Positions 46,610 through 55,107 of a DNA stretch of 64,000 bases are shown here, piece after piece. Under the pieces are notes generated by a model. The model did not search any database and was not told where the DNA came from. It saw only the letters and a list, made by a program, of their open reading frames with translations. Source of the DNA: Candidatus Poribacteria bacterium (lineage in GTDB: Bacteria; Poribacteria; WGA-4E; PCPOR2b); assembly GCA_022822005.1 (NCBI GenBank), contig JAJECO010000077.1, forward strand, positions 1 through 64,000, given 5' to 3'. Positions within the stretch are counted from its first letter, which is position 1; the number at the start of each line of letters is the position of its first letter. The position numbers and the translations under genes are program-made.

Positions 46610-48100
46610 ATGATAGTTATCGTCGTTATCTTTGCATATTTGGGGCTTGTACTGATTGTTGGCACAGTGAGCCACAAATTCTTTCGCGGTACGGGTGAGG
46701 ATTATTTCGTTGCTAGCCGAACTATTGGACCCTTCGTGCTCCTGATGTCCCTGTTTGGCACGAATATGACCGCTTTCTCCATTCTTGGTGCTTCCGGTGA
46801 AGCCTACCACAGAGGCATCGGTGTTTTCGCCTTGATGGCTTCTTCGACTGCCTTAGTTGCTCCGTGTATCTTCTTTTTTGTCGGCACCCGATTGTGGGTA
46901 ATTGGAAAACGACACGGATATTTTACGCAGGTTCAATACTTCAGAGAACGATGGAACAACGATGGGTTTGGATTGCTACTTTTTTTCGTCATTGTTGCGC
47001 TCATCGTTCCGTATCTACTGATTGGCGTAATGGGCGGTGGCATCACGTTGCATCAGATTACGAACGAACAGATTCCACAATGGTTGGGTGGACTTGTAGT
47101 TTGCACTGTAGTTTTCATTTATGTTTGTTATGGTGGTGTGCGTGGAACCGCCTGGGCAAACACTTTTCAAACGCTTGTTTTCATGACGCTCGGTGGAGCA
47201 ACGTTTTTTTTCATTGTGCATAAAATGGGTGGATTCTCCGCAAGCTTGGCACAGGTGGCTCCAGATCTATTAGTGCGCGGGAATCATGTCGAGCCACTGG
47301 AGCTGCTGACCTACACCTGCATCCCTCTATCAGTGGGAATGTTTCCTCATATATTTATGCACTGGCTCACAGCAAAAAGTGCAAGGACGTTTCGTTATCC
47401 TGTGATGTGGTATCCGATCTGTGTTGCGATCGTGTGGGTTCCGAGTGTATTACTCGGTATTTTAGGAAGCGTAGAGGTTCCGGGACTCAAGGGACCTGAA
47501 GCCAATTCGGTTTTGGTCCAGATGATTCAGCGTCATGCACCCGGGGTTCTCGCAGGCTTTTTGGGTGCGGGCGTCTTTGCAGCAATTATGTCTTCTCTCG
47601 ACTCTCAGTCACTTTCTATTGGAAGCATGTTTACACACGATATTATCCGTCATTACAGAGTCAGTTTTGATCCTGCGACACGAGAATTGAGCGAAAGGGG
47701 ACAAGTCTTGGTCGGGCGACTTTTTGTATTCGGAATACTTTGCCTAACCTATCTGCTTTCCCTTGTTCTCAACCGGAGTATCTTCAAACTTGCTGTCTGG
47801 TCTTTTACCGGATTTGCAGCACTTTTCCCGATTATCATCGCAGCACTCTTTTGGAAACGTAGCACCAAATATGGTGCCTTCGCTTCTATTATCAGTGTCA
47901 TGGTGTTGTGGATATATTTCTTCATTCAAGGATGGGAGACACCCGGTTACACGGTAGGTGGTACCGGAATCATGCCCGTAGCAGTTATTTTCGCTGTCTC
48001 CACTGTAGCGATGATCATCGGCTCCCTGATAAGCAAACCGCCAGATTCAGATGTAGTCCAAAAATTCTTTTCGACGGGAGTAGAGCAAACCGAGTCATAG
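46610..48100 (+). CDS. Sodium:solute symporter (SSS family)
   Basis: A 496-residue membrane transporter with about 13 helices. Family features are FVASRTIGPFVLLMSLFGTN near the N terminus (helix 1-2), LVAPCIFFFVGTRLW, the MSSLDSQSLSIGSMFTHDI block in helix 8-9 (Na+ site region), and SFTGFAALFPIIIAAL. It would import a solute with Na+. The immediately upstream DUF3311 gene suggests a PanF-type pair. Substrate is not predictable. Confidence 0.92.
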   Translation: MIVIVVIFAYLGLVLIVGTVSHKFFRGTGEDYFVASRTIGPFVLLMSLFGTNMTAFSILGASGEAYHRGIGVFALMASSTALVAPCIFFFVGTRLWVIGKRHGYFTQVQYFRERWNNDGFGLLLFFVIVALIVPYLLIGVMGGGITLHQITNEQIPQWLGGLVVCTVVFIYVCYGGVRGTAWANTFQTLVFMTLGGATFFFIVHKMGGFSASLAQVAPDLLVRGNHVEPLELLTYTCIPLSVGMFPHIFMHWLTAKSARTFRYPVMWYPICVAIVWVPSVLLGILGSVEVPGLKGPEANSVLVQMIQRHAPGVLAGFLGAGVFAAIMSSLDSQSLSIGSMFTHDIIRHYRVSFDPATRELSERGQVLVGRLFVFGILCLTYLLSLVLNRSIFKLAVWSFTGFAALFPIIIAALFWKRSTKYGAFASIISVMVLWIYFFIQGWETPGYTVGGTGIMPVAVIFAVSTVAMIIGSLISKPPDSDVVQKFFSTGVEQTES

Positions 48101-48151
48101 ATCTATGAGTGCATTTACCTTTCACGCTTCACGTTTCGCCTTGGACCCATC

Positions 48152-49441
48152 ATGAAAATCGCTTATATCGCCGCAGGTGCAGCGGGAATGTATTGCGGCA
48201 CCTGTATTCATGATAATACGCTCGCTGCCACGCTCCAAAGAAAAGGGCATGACGTCGCCCTTATTCCAACCTATACGCCCATCCGTACTGACGAAACCGA
48301 TGTGAGCATGGATCGAGTTTTTTACGGCGGGATTAATGTATATCTCCAGCAGAAGTCTTCGCTATTCCGTCATACCCCTTGGCTGTTGGATCGTCTACTC
48401 GATAGTCCTTCGTTGCTCAACGGATTATCCCGTTTCAGTGGGTCAACCAGTGCAAAAGATCTCGGTTCACTTACTGTTTCCGTGCTTCAGGGAGAGGAAG
48501 GGCAGCAGAGAAAAGAACTGGCGAAGTTGGTTAAATGGCTGAAAAATTCTTATCAGCCCGATCTGGTTCAACTCACCAACTCCATGTTCGTGGGATTCGC
48601 ACGAGAGATGAAGAAAACGTTAGGCGTTCCAATTCTCTGTGCCCTTCAGGGTGAAGATATTTTTCTCGAAGCGCTTATCGAGCCATATAAAGCACGAGCC
48701 CTGAAACTGCTCCGAGCGCGAGCTTCGGAGGTAGATGGATACATTGCCCCTTGCCAATACTATGCTGATTTCATGGCTGATTATTTAGGCGTCCCGCCGA
48801 GCAAAATTGATGTCGTCCCTCTCGGCTTGAATCTGAGTGAGCACGGAGTAGATCATAAGGACCTCCCCGAAACACCCTTTATCATCGGATATCTTGCCCG
48901 CATCTGCCCTGAGAAAGGGCTTCATCTACTGGTTGATGTGTTTTACCGCTTGACAGATCGGCTCGGGCCGGACAAAGTCCAACTCAAGGTCGCCGGTTAC
49001 CTTGGTAAAACAGATGAACCGTACCTTGAGGAATTGATTGAACAGATCGATGCGTGGGGTCTGTCAGATGCCTTCGATTATTGGGGCGAAGTTGATCGGC
49101 ATCAAAAAATTGATTTTCTCAACGGTCTCCACGCCTTATCAGTGCCGACTACGTATAAAGAATCGAAGGGGCTTTTCATTCTGGAGGCACTTGCCAACGG
49201 TGTTCCCGTTGTTCAGCCACGACACGGCAACTTCCCTGAACTGATAACAGCGACGGGTGGTGGCGTATTGGTCGATGCGGAATCGCCCGATGCACTTGCG
49301 GAAGGGATACTTCAACTCATTGATAATCCAGACTACAGGGAAGCACTGGGACAGCAGGGCAAGGAAACAGTCCATCGTGAGTTTAGCGACGATGTGATGG
49401 CGGAAGCAACACTTGCAGTTTATAGAAAGTATATCAGTTGA
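48152..49441 (+). CDS. GT4-family glycosyltransferase
   Basis: A 429-residue GT-B glycosyltransferase. The N-terminal domain starts MKIAYIAAGAAGMYCGTCI with a Gly-rich donor loop. The C-terminal nucleotide-sugar domain has IIGYLARICPEKGLHLL and the retaining E-x7-E motif in YKESKGLFILEALANG (about residue 335-349). It likely transfers a sugar to a lipid, protein or polysaccharide acceptor that cannot be predicted. It follows the symporter on the same strand by 51 bp; the ribosome-binding site is weak. Confidence 0.88.
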   Translation: MKIAYIAAGAAGMYCGTCIHDNTLAATLQRKGHDVALIPTYTPIRTDETDVSMDRVFYGGINVYLQQKSSLFRHTPWLLDRLLDSPSLLNGLSRFSGSTSAKDLGSLTVSVLQGEEGQQRKELAKLVKWLKNSYQPDLVQLTNSMFVGFAREMKKTLGVPILCALQGEDIFLEALIEPYKARALKLLRARASEVDGYIAPCQYYADFMADYLGVPPSKIDVVPLGLNLSEHGVDHKDLPETPFIIGYLARICPEKGLHLLVDVFYRLTDRLGPDKVQLKVAGYLGKTDEPYLEELIEQIDAWGLSDAFDYWGEVDRHQKIDFLNGLHALSVPTTYKESKGLFILEALANGVPVVQPRHGNFPELITATGGGVLVDAESPDALAEGILQLIDNPDYREALGQQGKETVHREFSDDVMAEATLAVYRKYIS

Positions 49442-49461
49442 TAGGAGGATTTTAGGTATAC

Positions 49462-49926
49462 ATGACTTGGTTGGTATTTACGCTTATAGCGACGATAGCG
49501 TCCGGGACTTTCGGCGTTCTTACCCATGCAGGGCAAAAAGCGATGCGGGATTCGGCTAATGGCCAATACAAAGCACTTCTTTTTGCAGGAATTGGCTATT
49601 CATTAATAGCAAGTGTCGGGTCGGGCGTGATGTTGGCCGCCAATGGTGCCCAATGGAGTTTTCCGATGAAAGGGTTGGGCTTGGGAATCTTGGCAGGGAT
49701 AGCCGTTGTTGGGGTAATTTTCTGTAACCTTTTGGCATTTGCAGCGCACGGCTCTCCGGTTGTTGTTGTATCCATCGGCGCCGCAGGCGCACCTATTCTC
49801 AATGCAGCCATCGCTATAACACTGTATCCGCCGGCTCCGGGAAGTTTGCGATGGGAGTTTATCTTCGGCATCGCGGCAGCAGCGATTGGCGGTTGTATGG
49901 TGACAGTTTATCGACCCGGGACATAG
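49462..49926 (+). CDS. Half-size DMT/EamA-like membrane protein, copy 1 of 3
   Basis: A 154-residue protein with about five transmembrane helices, close in length to half of an EamA/DMT transporter. The Gly-rich hydrophobic repeats and final KIVYRPGT-like end (MVTVYRPGT here) match copies 2 and 3, which follow in tandem. Two half-units often assemble as a dimer to make a full carrier. AGGAGG precedes the ATG. The gene starts 20 bp after the glycosyltransferase. No solute is predicted. Paralogy is visible in the shared motif NGAQW-F-KG in the third helix of each copy. Confidence 0.75.
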   Translation: MTWLVFTLIATIASGTFGVLTHAGQKAMRDSANGQYKALLFAGIGYSLIASVGSGVMLAANGAQWSFPMKGLGLGILAGIAVVGVIFCNLLAFAAHGSPVVVVSIGAAGAPILNAAIAITLYPPAPGSLRWEFIFGIAAAAIGGCMVTVYRPGT

Positions 49927-49937
49927 GAGGAGGATAG

Positions 49938-50432
49938 ATGCGTTATCAACGTTTGTTAATATTTCGTAGACCTTGGTTACTGTTTTCATTGATGAAGGTT
50001 GGGGTACTTGGAGTCTAAGGTATCCTGCTCCACGCGAGCCGGATAGCGATGGCAGATCCGACCCAAGCGCCATACAAGACACTTTTTTTTGCTGGGGTTG
50101 GCTATTCACTGGTGGCGATCGTCGGATCTGCGCTGATATTAAAGTCCAAAGAAATCCAATGGCGTTTTCCTCTGAAAGGGATGATCTTGGCGACTTTGGC
50201 GGGAGCTGCCAGCGCAACGACTGCGTTGGGCATCCTCTTGGCGTTCGAGGCGGCAGGAACGCCGGCGGTAGTCATGACTATCCTTTTCACCGGTGCGTCG
50301 CTCATCAATGCGGTTGTTGCTTTGGTGTTAGATACACCGCAAGCGGGGGGCTTGCGATGGCAGTTTCTCATCGGCATCCAGTTAGTAATATTGGGCATCT
50401 GTATGGTAACAATTTATCGGCCAGAGATGTAG
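49938..50432 (+). pseudogene. Half-size DMT-like membrane protein, copy 2 of 3, broken by nonsense codon
   Basis: The ATG at 49938 (with GGAGGAGG) is in frame with the rest of the gene but codon 27 is TAA (50016-50018). Alignment with copy 3 places it inside the conserved first helix: WLLFSLMKVGVLGV-stop-GILLH against WLIFALMTVASWGLYGVLLH. Downstream, from codon 38 on, the frame is intact for 127 residues (AMADPTQAPYKTLFFAGVGY through the MVTIYRPEM end). This is a single nonsense change, not a frameshift. Restart at the ATG at 50049 could yield an N-terminally truncated protein without helix 1. A sequencing or assembly error is an alternative. Confidence 0.7.
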
Positions 50433-50480
50433 CAAGACGTTCCCAACATAACCACGCGATGGGAATATAGGAGGGTTTTA

Positions 50481-50957
50481 ATGCGTATGACTTGGTTAAT
50501 ATTTGCACTTATGACGGTTGCATCATGGGGACTCTACGGTGTCTTGTTGCATACAGGACAGATATCTATGAGTGATCCGGTGCACGGGCGGTACAAAGCG
50601 TTCTTGTTTGTTGGGATTGCCTACCTGTTGACAGCGGTCATCGGTTCAGCAATCATGCTGGCAGTCAATGGCGCCCAATGGAATTTTCCGGTGAAGGGGT
50701 TGGTCTGGTCAACACTTGCGGGGCTCGTTGGGGCGGTGGGAGCGTTCGGCGTCCTCTTAGCATTTGGGGCGAAGGGCACTCCACCTGTGGTGATGTCTAT
50801 TGTTTTCGCCGGTGCGCCAATCGTCAATGCGGTGGTGGCGACGGCATTGCATCCGCCCGCTGGTGGTTGGAGTGCCGTGCGATGGCCGTTTGTCCTCGGG
50901 ATCGTGTTAGCAGCGCTTGGCGGTTGCCTGGTAACGTTATTTCGGCCCGGCTCGTAG
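50481..50957 (+). CDS. Half-size DMT/EamA-like membrane protein, copy 3 of 3
   Basis: A 158-residue intact member of the tandem trio, with about five helices. It starts MRMTWLIFALMTVASWGLYG and ends LVTLFRPGS, and keeps NGAQWNFPVKGL found in copy 1. TAGGAGGG precedes the ATG at 50481 (or the second Met). It is convergent with the potassium channel gene 43 bp downstream. Its intact reading frame shows what copy 2 has lost. Confidence 0.78.
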   Translation: MRMTWLIFALMTVASWGLYGVLLHTGQISMSDPVHGRYKAFLFVGIAYLLTAVIGSAIMLAVNGAQWNFPVKGLVWSTLAGLVGAVGAFGVLLAFGAKGTPPVVMSIVFAGAPIVNAVVATALHPPAGGWSAVRWPFVLGIVLAALGGCLVTLFRPGS

Positions 50958-51000
50958 AAGGGTAAAAGCCGACATAGTGAATGCTGACATCGCTGTCCAG

Positions 51001-52101
51001 TTAGGCTGGCTGCTTGACACTTAACAACTGCTTGTGAATTTGCTCCCAGTCGCTCCGACGATTGCCGATAAGGATGAGCCGGTCTGATCGATGGATTTGA
51101 AGGTCTAACGATGGATTAATTATGTGTTCGCTGTTTCTGAGGATGCCCACCAAAATGACCTCCGCTTTCAATTGAAGAAGTAGGGATTGTAGCTCACCAA
51201 AATTTATCCCATCAATCTCAATAGCTTCGCTGTACAGTTCACTCCCTTCTGCATCAGTCAACAGTTCCCGGACCGCGAGCGCAAGTCCACGATCGCGCAC
51301 CTCTTGTGCCAACACCTTCGCGGCAATATTATTTGTGGGAATAACGGCATCACAGTGGAAAGACCGGAAAATTGCCAAGTGTTGAATACTAGTGCATTCC
51401 GCAATCGTCCGGATATTTGGATGGAGTGTTTCGATGAGTGAAATTGTCGATGCCGTGATCGCATCTGCCACGTGTTCTTCGGCTTCAGGCGCGAGGATGA
51501 GGACCGCGTACGCCCTCTCAATGTTTGCCCGTTGCCACGATTCTTCTTCTAATGGTGCACCTCGGACAAAGTAAACATCAGAACGGTTGAAACTCAATTC
51601 TTCCACGCCATTCGCCAAGATAACAATAGGGCGGTGTGCCGTTACTACATCCGATGAAAGCTGCTCTATTATTGAAGCTACTCTCAATTCAGAGGGGTAG
51701 TTGACGATGATGATATGACTTTCTACAAGGTCACGGCAATCAATCAACCCGCGACGGCGATCATTATTTCTTTCCACAGTAGTGTCCACAATCTGAGTAA
51801 TCACATAGGGGAATGTAGCCAATCCAACTCCGTATAGCAGGACCATTGTTGCTACCCTTCCCCCGACCGTTGATGCGGCGAGATCCCCATATCCAACAGT
51901 CGTGATGGTCGTAAAACTGAGCCAAACGGAATCCCAAACCGTTAATTCTGCCTTCACTGCCTTTTCAAAAAAGTAGAAACATGCAGCATTGAGGGCGATA
52001 GCACCTAAAACGATAAGTCCTGCCACCGTGATGCGTCGCATATGACGGTTACGGCTCACCCGGCGAAACCGGCGAAACCAGAATTTGAATAACATTGGCA
52101 T
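51001..52101 (-). CDS. Two-TM potassium channel with RCK/TrkA-N and TrkA-C domains
   Basis: A 366-residue channel subunit. Two helices (about 25-45 and 80-105) flank a pore loop with the selectivity filter TTVGYGD (about residue 67-73). The C-terminal cytoplasmic RCK domain (about 125-260) has SHIIIVNYPSELRV at the expected nucleotide-binding position and lacks the full GxGxxG pattern. A TrkA-C domain (about 280-360) follows. Such channels are gated by Ca2+ or nucleotide. The N terminus is very basic. AAGGAGAG precedes the ATG. It is downstream of nothing else on the same strand except the barrel gene. Confidence 0.88.
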   Translation of the reverse strand: MPMLFKFWFRRFRRVSRNRHMRRITVAGLIVLGAIALNAACFYFFEKAVKAELTVWDSVWLSFTTITTVGYGDLAASTVGGRVATMVLLYGVGLATFPYVITQIVDTTVERNNDRRRGLIDCRDLVESHIIIVNYPSELRVASIIEQLSSDVVTAHRPIVILANGVEELSFNRSDVYFVRGAPLEEESWQRANIERAYAVLILAPEAEEHVADAITASTISLIETLHPNIRTIAECTSIQHLAIFRSFHCDAVIPTNNIAAKVLAQEVRDRGLALAVRELLTDAEGSELYSEAIEIDGINFGELQSLLLQLKAEVILVGILRNSEHIINPSLDLQIHRSDRLILIGNRRSDWEQIHKQLLSVKQPA

Positions 52102-52146
52102 TTTCTCTCCTTTGAGCTTTCGAAGCAGGTCTATCCGCTGGTCTGG

Positions 52147-53142
52147 TTAAAACAGCAAGTCGTCTCCGCTCTCTTGCTTTGGAATGACATTTTCCTTACC
52201 ACCACCAACTGTGAGATAAAATTGAAAACCAGGTTCCGTTACATAACCAATATTAAAAGCTGCTGTATCGGAAAGCTTGTATCGAAAGCCGATGCTGATT
52301 AAATCATCGATTGTAATACCGCTAAAGGCACGTCTCCGCGAAAAATCGCCCACAAGCCAAAAACTGTCCGAAAGGGCAAATTCAGTTCCAAGCTGCCAGA
52401 TTAGCTGAAATGAATCCGTTGATTTGAGTGATTTGGAGGAGAGATAGCTGCCAATCGCGGCATGTATTCTCATGAATTGACCAAACCGCTGTGTCCCTAC
52501 CAAATAGGTGTTCACGCCCATAAAGGGAAAGCTGTCCGACGGTGAAACGTCGACGAATTCCTTGTCAGCGTTGAGCTGGTCATCCGCCGTAAATCCGATC
52601 TGTACGTCGCCCCCGATCGATATACTCGGAAGGCCGTCCTGTAAGTCTGGTTTGACGTTATGCTTCAATCCGACGACTGCATCAAAGATCGACTGGTCAT
52701 AAACACGTCGATCCTCTGTCGCATCCAACGGCCGATCCGTGTCGTACGCATCACCGATTCGATAAAAGTCGGGAACAATCTTTCGGGCGCCGCCGGTTGA
52801 AAAGGTCGCCCCTAAGAGCAGATCTAATCGCTTACCGATGCCGTAAGTCAATCGAGCGGGTATCAGGAAAGTATTAACATCAAACTCAACATTATGTAGA
52901 CCCTCAAAATTACCAATCACGACACGCTGCGGCTGCTCGGGCGTGATATCCAACTGTTTTCTATCGACTTGATACATCCCAAAAGAAGTCGTGTAGCCAC
53001 CTTTACCCAAAGTGTCGGCGGTTTCCATCACACCAAGCTGCGTGACCGGTGGGCCTTGTGCAAAGAGGGGTGTTCCGGCTATGACAAAAAAAACAGAAAT
53101 GACTAAGAAAATTCGCTGTTCGGTTATTTGGAGCGGGGACAT
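52147..53142 (-). CDS. Putative outer-membrane beta-barrel protein
   Basis: A 331-residue exported protein. A signal peptide (residues about 8-28, cleaved near LFAQG) is followed by alternating hydrophobic strands such as YTTSFGMYQVD, ARLTYGIGKRLDLLLGATFS and NIGYVTEPGFQFYLTVGGG, which give it the pattern of a porin-like barrel. No specific family is recognised. The ATG at 53142 is used because GAGGAG lies 5 nt upstream; a TTG four codons earlier is less likely. It lies downstream of an FN3 lipoprotein and a secreted protein on the same strand. Confidence 0.68.
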   Translation of the reverse strand: MSPLQITEQRIFLVISVFFVIAGTPLFAQGPPVTQLGVMETADTLGKGGYTTSFGMYQVDRKQLDITPEQPQRVVIGNFEGLHNVEFDVNTFLIPARLTYGIGKRLDLLLGATFSTGGARKIVPDFYRIGDAYDTDRPLDATEDRRVYDQSIFDAVVGLKHNVKPDLQDGLPSISIGGDVQIGFTADDQLNADKEFVDVSPSDSFPFMGVNTYLVGTQRFGQFMRIHAAIGSYLSSKSLKSTDSFQLIWQLGTEFALSDSFWLVGDFSRRRAFSGITIDDLISIGFRYKLSDTAAFNIGYVTEPGFQFYLTVGGGKENVIPKQESGDDLLF

Positions 53143-53279
53143 GTTTCTCCTCAATAAAGGGGCAATCTGCGAGAAATTGGTTCAATTGTCGGAGTCGTAT
53201 TTACAGGCTAAAGCGAGTGGTCTATCAATCTCATCAATGTTTACAGAGTACTGCATTGTGAATGGCATATTAACACGGT

Positions 53280-54407
53280 CTAACGCACTTCAACCATCTC
53301 GCTTTCGTCCCGGCGACCATTGGGTTGAGGTGTGTTATCGAACGCGGAAATAAAATATCGGCGCGGTACCTCTCTTTGCCCTTCTAAAAGAAACCCCTCG
53401 CCGGTGAAGGTTACGCTCGTCTCTTTTGCGTCTACTCTCCTCCGGTGAATCAAATCTTTCCCAACAACAAGCTCGCCTCCTGTTTCTTTAGTCGCGTAGA
53501 TTAGGTAGCCCTCAACGTCCGGTTCACTGTTCTTTGACCAAGCAATTCGGATATCATACCTGCCTCGTCGCAGTCCATAGCTCGCTCGGACATTTTTCGG
53601 CGGCGATGGTGGAAGGTTAGGTGAAGTGACTTGAATCACTTTTACCCCTTCAACGCCAAAGCGATCGACAGCAGCGATACGGTAAATTTTGATGGCATTA
53701 TCCCGATCAAATTCTCGATCAAAAAAATAAGGTTGATCTTCTGGCAGCTCCGCCCGAAGCCGAAATGGTAGGAATTCTCCGCTCAAACTACGTTGAGATA
53801 CAATCACACGAAAGCCTTCAAAATCGCTTGGTGTTTGATAATCCTGCCAAAAGAGTTTAACGGTGAGATCTTCCAAATCTTCGCCAACAATAACGTTGGG
53901 GGTGGGTGGAGCAACGCTCGGCGTTGCACTGGCTGTTTGCCACAATCGGCGTGGTACTTCCCCTTCGGACGGAGGGGTATTCGGGTCGGGAACTTCCACA
54001 CCATCTGCGTCAATATAGGAAATCCGGTAGATATAGCGGTGACGCGCCCCACTATCCTCATCAAATTGATCATTTTTAAGATCTTGCGTATCGATAAACT
54101 CTGTGGCTGGACGCTTACCGTTCTCTCCCAGAACCTCGCCAACAAAATCAAAGATCGGGTCTGGATCGCCGGTGAATCTACGATAAATTCGATACCCCAT
54201 AATACCATCGTGACCACTGTCTTCCCATGTAACGATTATCTGCTCATCGCCAGGGACCAGTTCCAAACCGATCGGTGATCCAGCGGTACGCAGGTTTTGA
54301 GGGTCAAGCGGATTAGAAAAATCCTCATTACCTGCACAACCGGCGGCAAAGCCCGCTGCGATGAAGAGCATAATAATCGATAGAAATCGAAACGAAGATG
54401 TTATCAT
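53280..54407 (-). CDS. Lipoprotein with fibronectin type III repeats
   Basis: A 375-residue lipoprotein. The signal peptide ends in AAGC (residues about 21-24), and the mature protein is CAGNEDFSNPLDP. Three FN3-like modules are visible: GLELVPGDEQIIVTWEDSG, then VGEDLEDLTVKLFWQDY, then VRASYGLRRGRYDIRIAWS. FN3 lipoproteins anchor to the outer membrane and often bind polysaccharide or partner proteins. The ATG at 54407 starts just after the stop of the upstream gene; a start 13 codons earlier would overlap it. It is part of a three-gene set with the secreted protein and barrel gene. Confidence 0.78.
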   Translation of the reverse strand: MITSSFRFLSIIMLFIAAGFAAGCAGNEDFSNPLDPQNLRTAGSPIGLELVPGDEQIIVTWEDSGHDGIMGYRIYRRFTGDPDPIFDFVGEVLGENGKRPATEFIDTQDLKNDQFDEDSGARHRYIYRISYIDADGVEVPDPNTPPSEGEVPRRLWQTASATPSVAPPTPNVIVGEDLEDLTVKLFWQDYQTPSDFEGFRVIVSQRSLSGEFLPFRLRAELPEDQPYFFDREFDRDNAIKIYRIAAVDRFGVEGVKVIQVTSPNLPPSPPKNVRASYGLRRGRYDIRIAWSKNSEPDVEGYLIYATKETGGELVVGKDLIHRRRVDAKETSVTFTGEGFLLEGQREVPRRYFISAFDNTPQPNGRRDESEMVEVR

Positions 54408-54411
54408 GGCT

Positions 54412-54855
54412 TCAAAATTTCCGTCGAAAGGTGAGGGCAGCGTCACCTGTTCGTGGATTATAACTCGGATTGAGATTTAACCGGACTAAACGGGCAGCAG
54501 ATGGTTTGGAGATAACATCCAATTGGTCAAAAACTGAGATGAGTACCGCAAGTCCAACAAATCCGACTCCTGCCCGGGACATCCCAAGACTCAGATCGCG
54601 CTTGGTTTTGTAGTCGTCCCGATGCTTTACAATATCCGCTTGGATTCCGGTGGATAGATACTGATCATAGGTGTCCTGCGCTGAGGTGGCAACGAAGGTG
54701 CTTCCAAATTTTAGGGCGACCCCCGAAGCGAACAGCCCAACCGTTAACACGCGCGACCGATCAACGGCTTGCGCAGGCGTCACAGTTGCCAGGACAGTCA
54801 CGATACAGCAAATCAGAATTTGCAACCTCAGCTTGTTATTTTGGCGTGATTGCAT
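54412..54855 (-). CDS. Secreted protein of unknown function
   Basis: A 147-residue protein with a cleavable signal peptide (residues about 8-30, AQAVDRS cut). The mature part has two hydrophobic helices (VLTVGLFASGVALKFGSTF and AGVGFVGLAVLISVFDQL) and a C-terminal beta-like tail. No family is recognised. It is the first gene of the set that continues with the FN3 lipoprotein at 4 bp. Co-expression with an FN3 lipoprotein and barrel suggests an envelope role, but none is proven. Confidence 0.65.
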   Translation of the reverse strand: MQSRQNNKLRLQILICCIVTVLATVTPAQAVDRSRVLTVGLFASGVALKFGSTFVATSAQDTYDQYLSTGIQADIVKHRDDYKTKRDLSLGMSRAGVGFVGLAVLISVFDQLDVISKPSAARLVRLNLNPSYNPRTGDAALTFRRKF

Positions 54856-55048
54856 TAGGGCGACTCTCCTTCCGGTTTAGGTGCTATGAGGGGACTGTGC
54901 TGCGTATGAATCTAACGGCTGATTATACCTGATCCGATTTCTCGTCGCAAGTTTTTTAGATGCTATTTGAAGAGGCCATCGATTATACGGTCAAACTGTG
55001 AAGACAGCGCAACCGTACGGGTGGGCACTACCGAGGTGAGTGACTGAG

Positions 55049-55096
55049 GAATAGCCTTGTCGGGAATGCAGATCCGCGCTCGCTGCAAGGCTATTC
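55049..55096. repeat. Inverted repeat with 11-bp perfect arms
   Basis: GAATAGCCTTG (55049-55059) and CAAGGCTATTC (55086-55096) flank a 26-nt loop. The loop begins with a string like that at 1135 (GTCGGGAATGCAGATCC, 55059-55075). No T-tract follows on either strand, so it is not a typical terminator. It lies after the stop of the enolase-superfamily gene read on the minus strand, in the 252-bp gap. Confidence 0.5.
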
Positions 55097-55107
55097 TAAC
55101 CCATGGA

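Noticed and set aside
50016-50018. Recoded codon or frameshift in the middle DMT-like gene
   Set aside because: The codon is TAA, not TGA, so selenocysteine is not possible, and the frame before and after is the same, so it is a nonsense change and not a frameshift.
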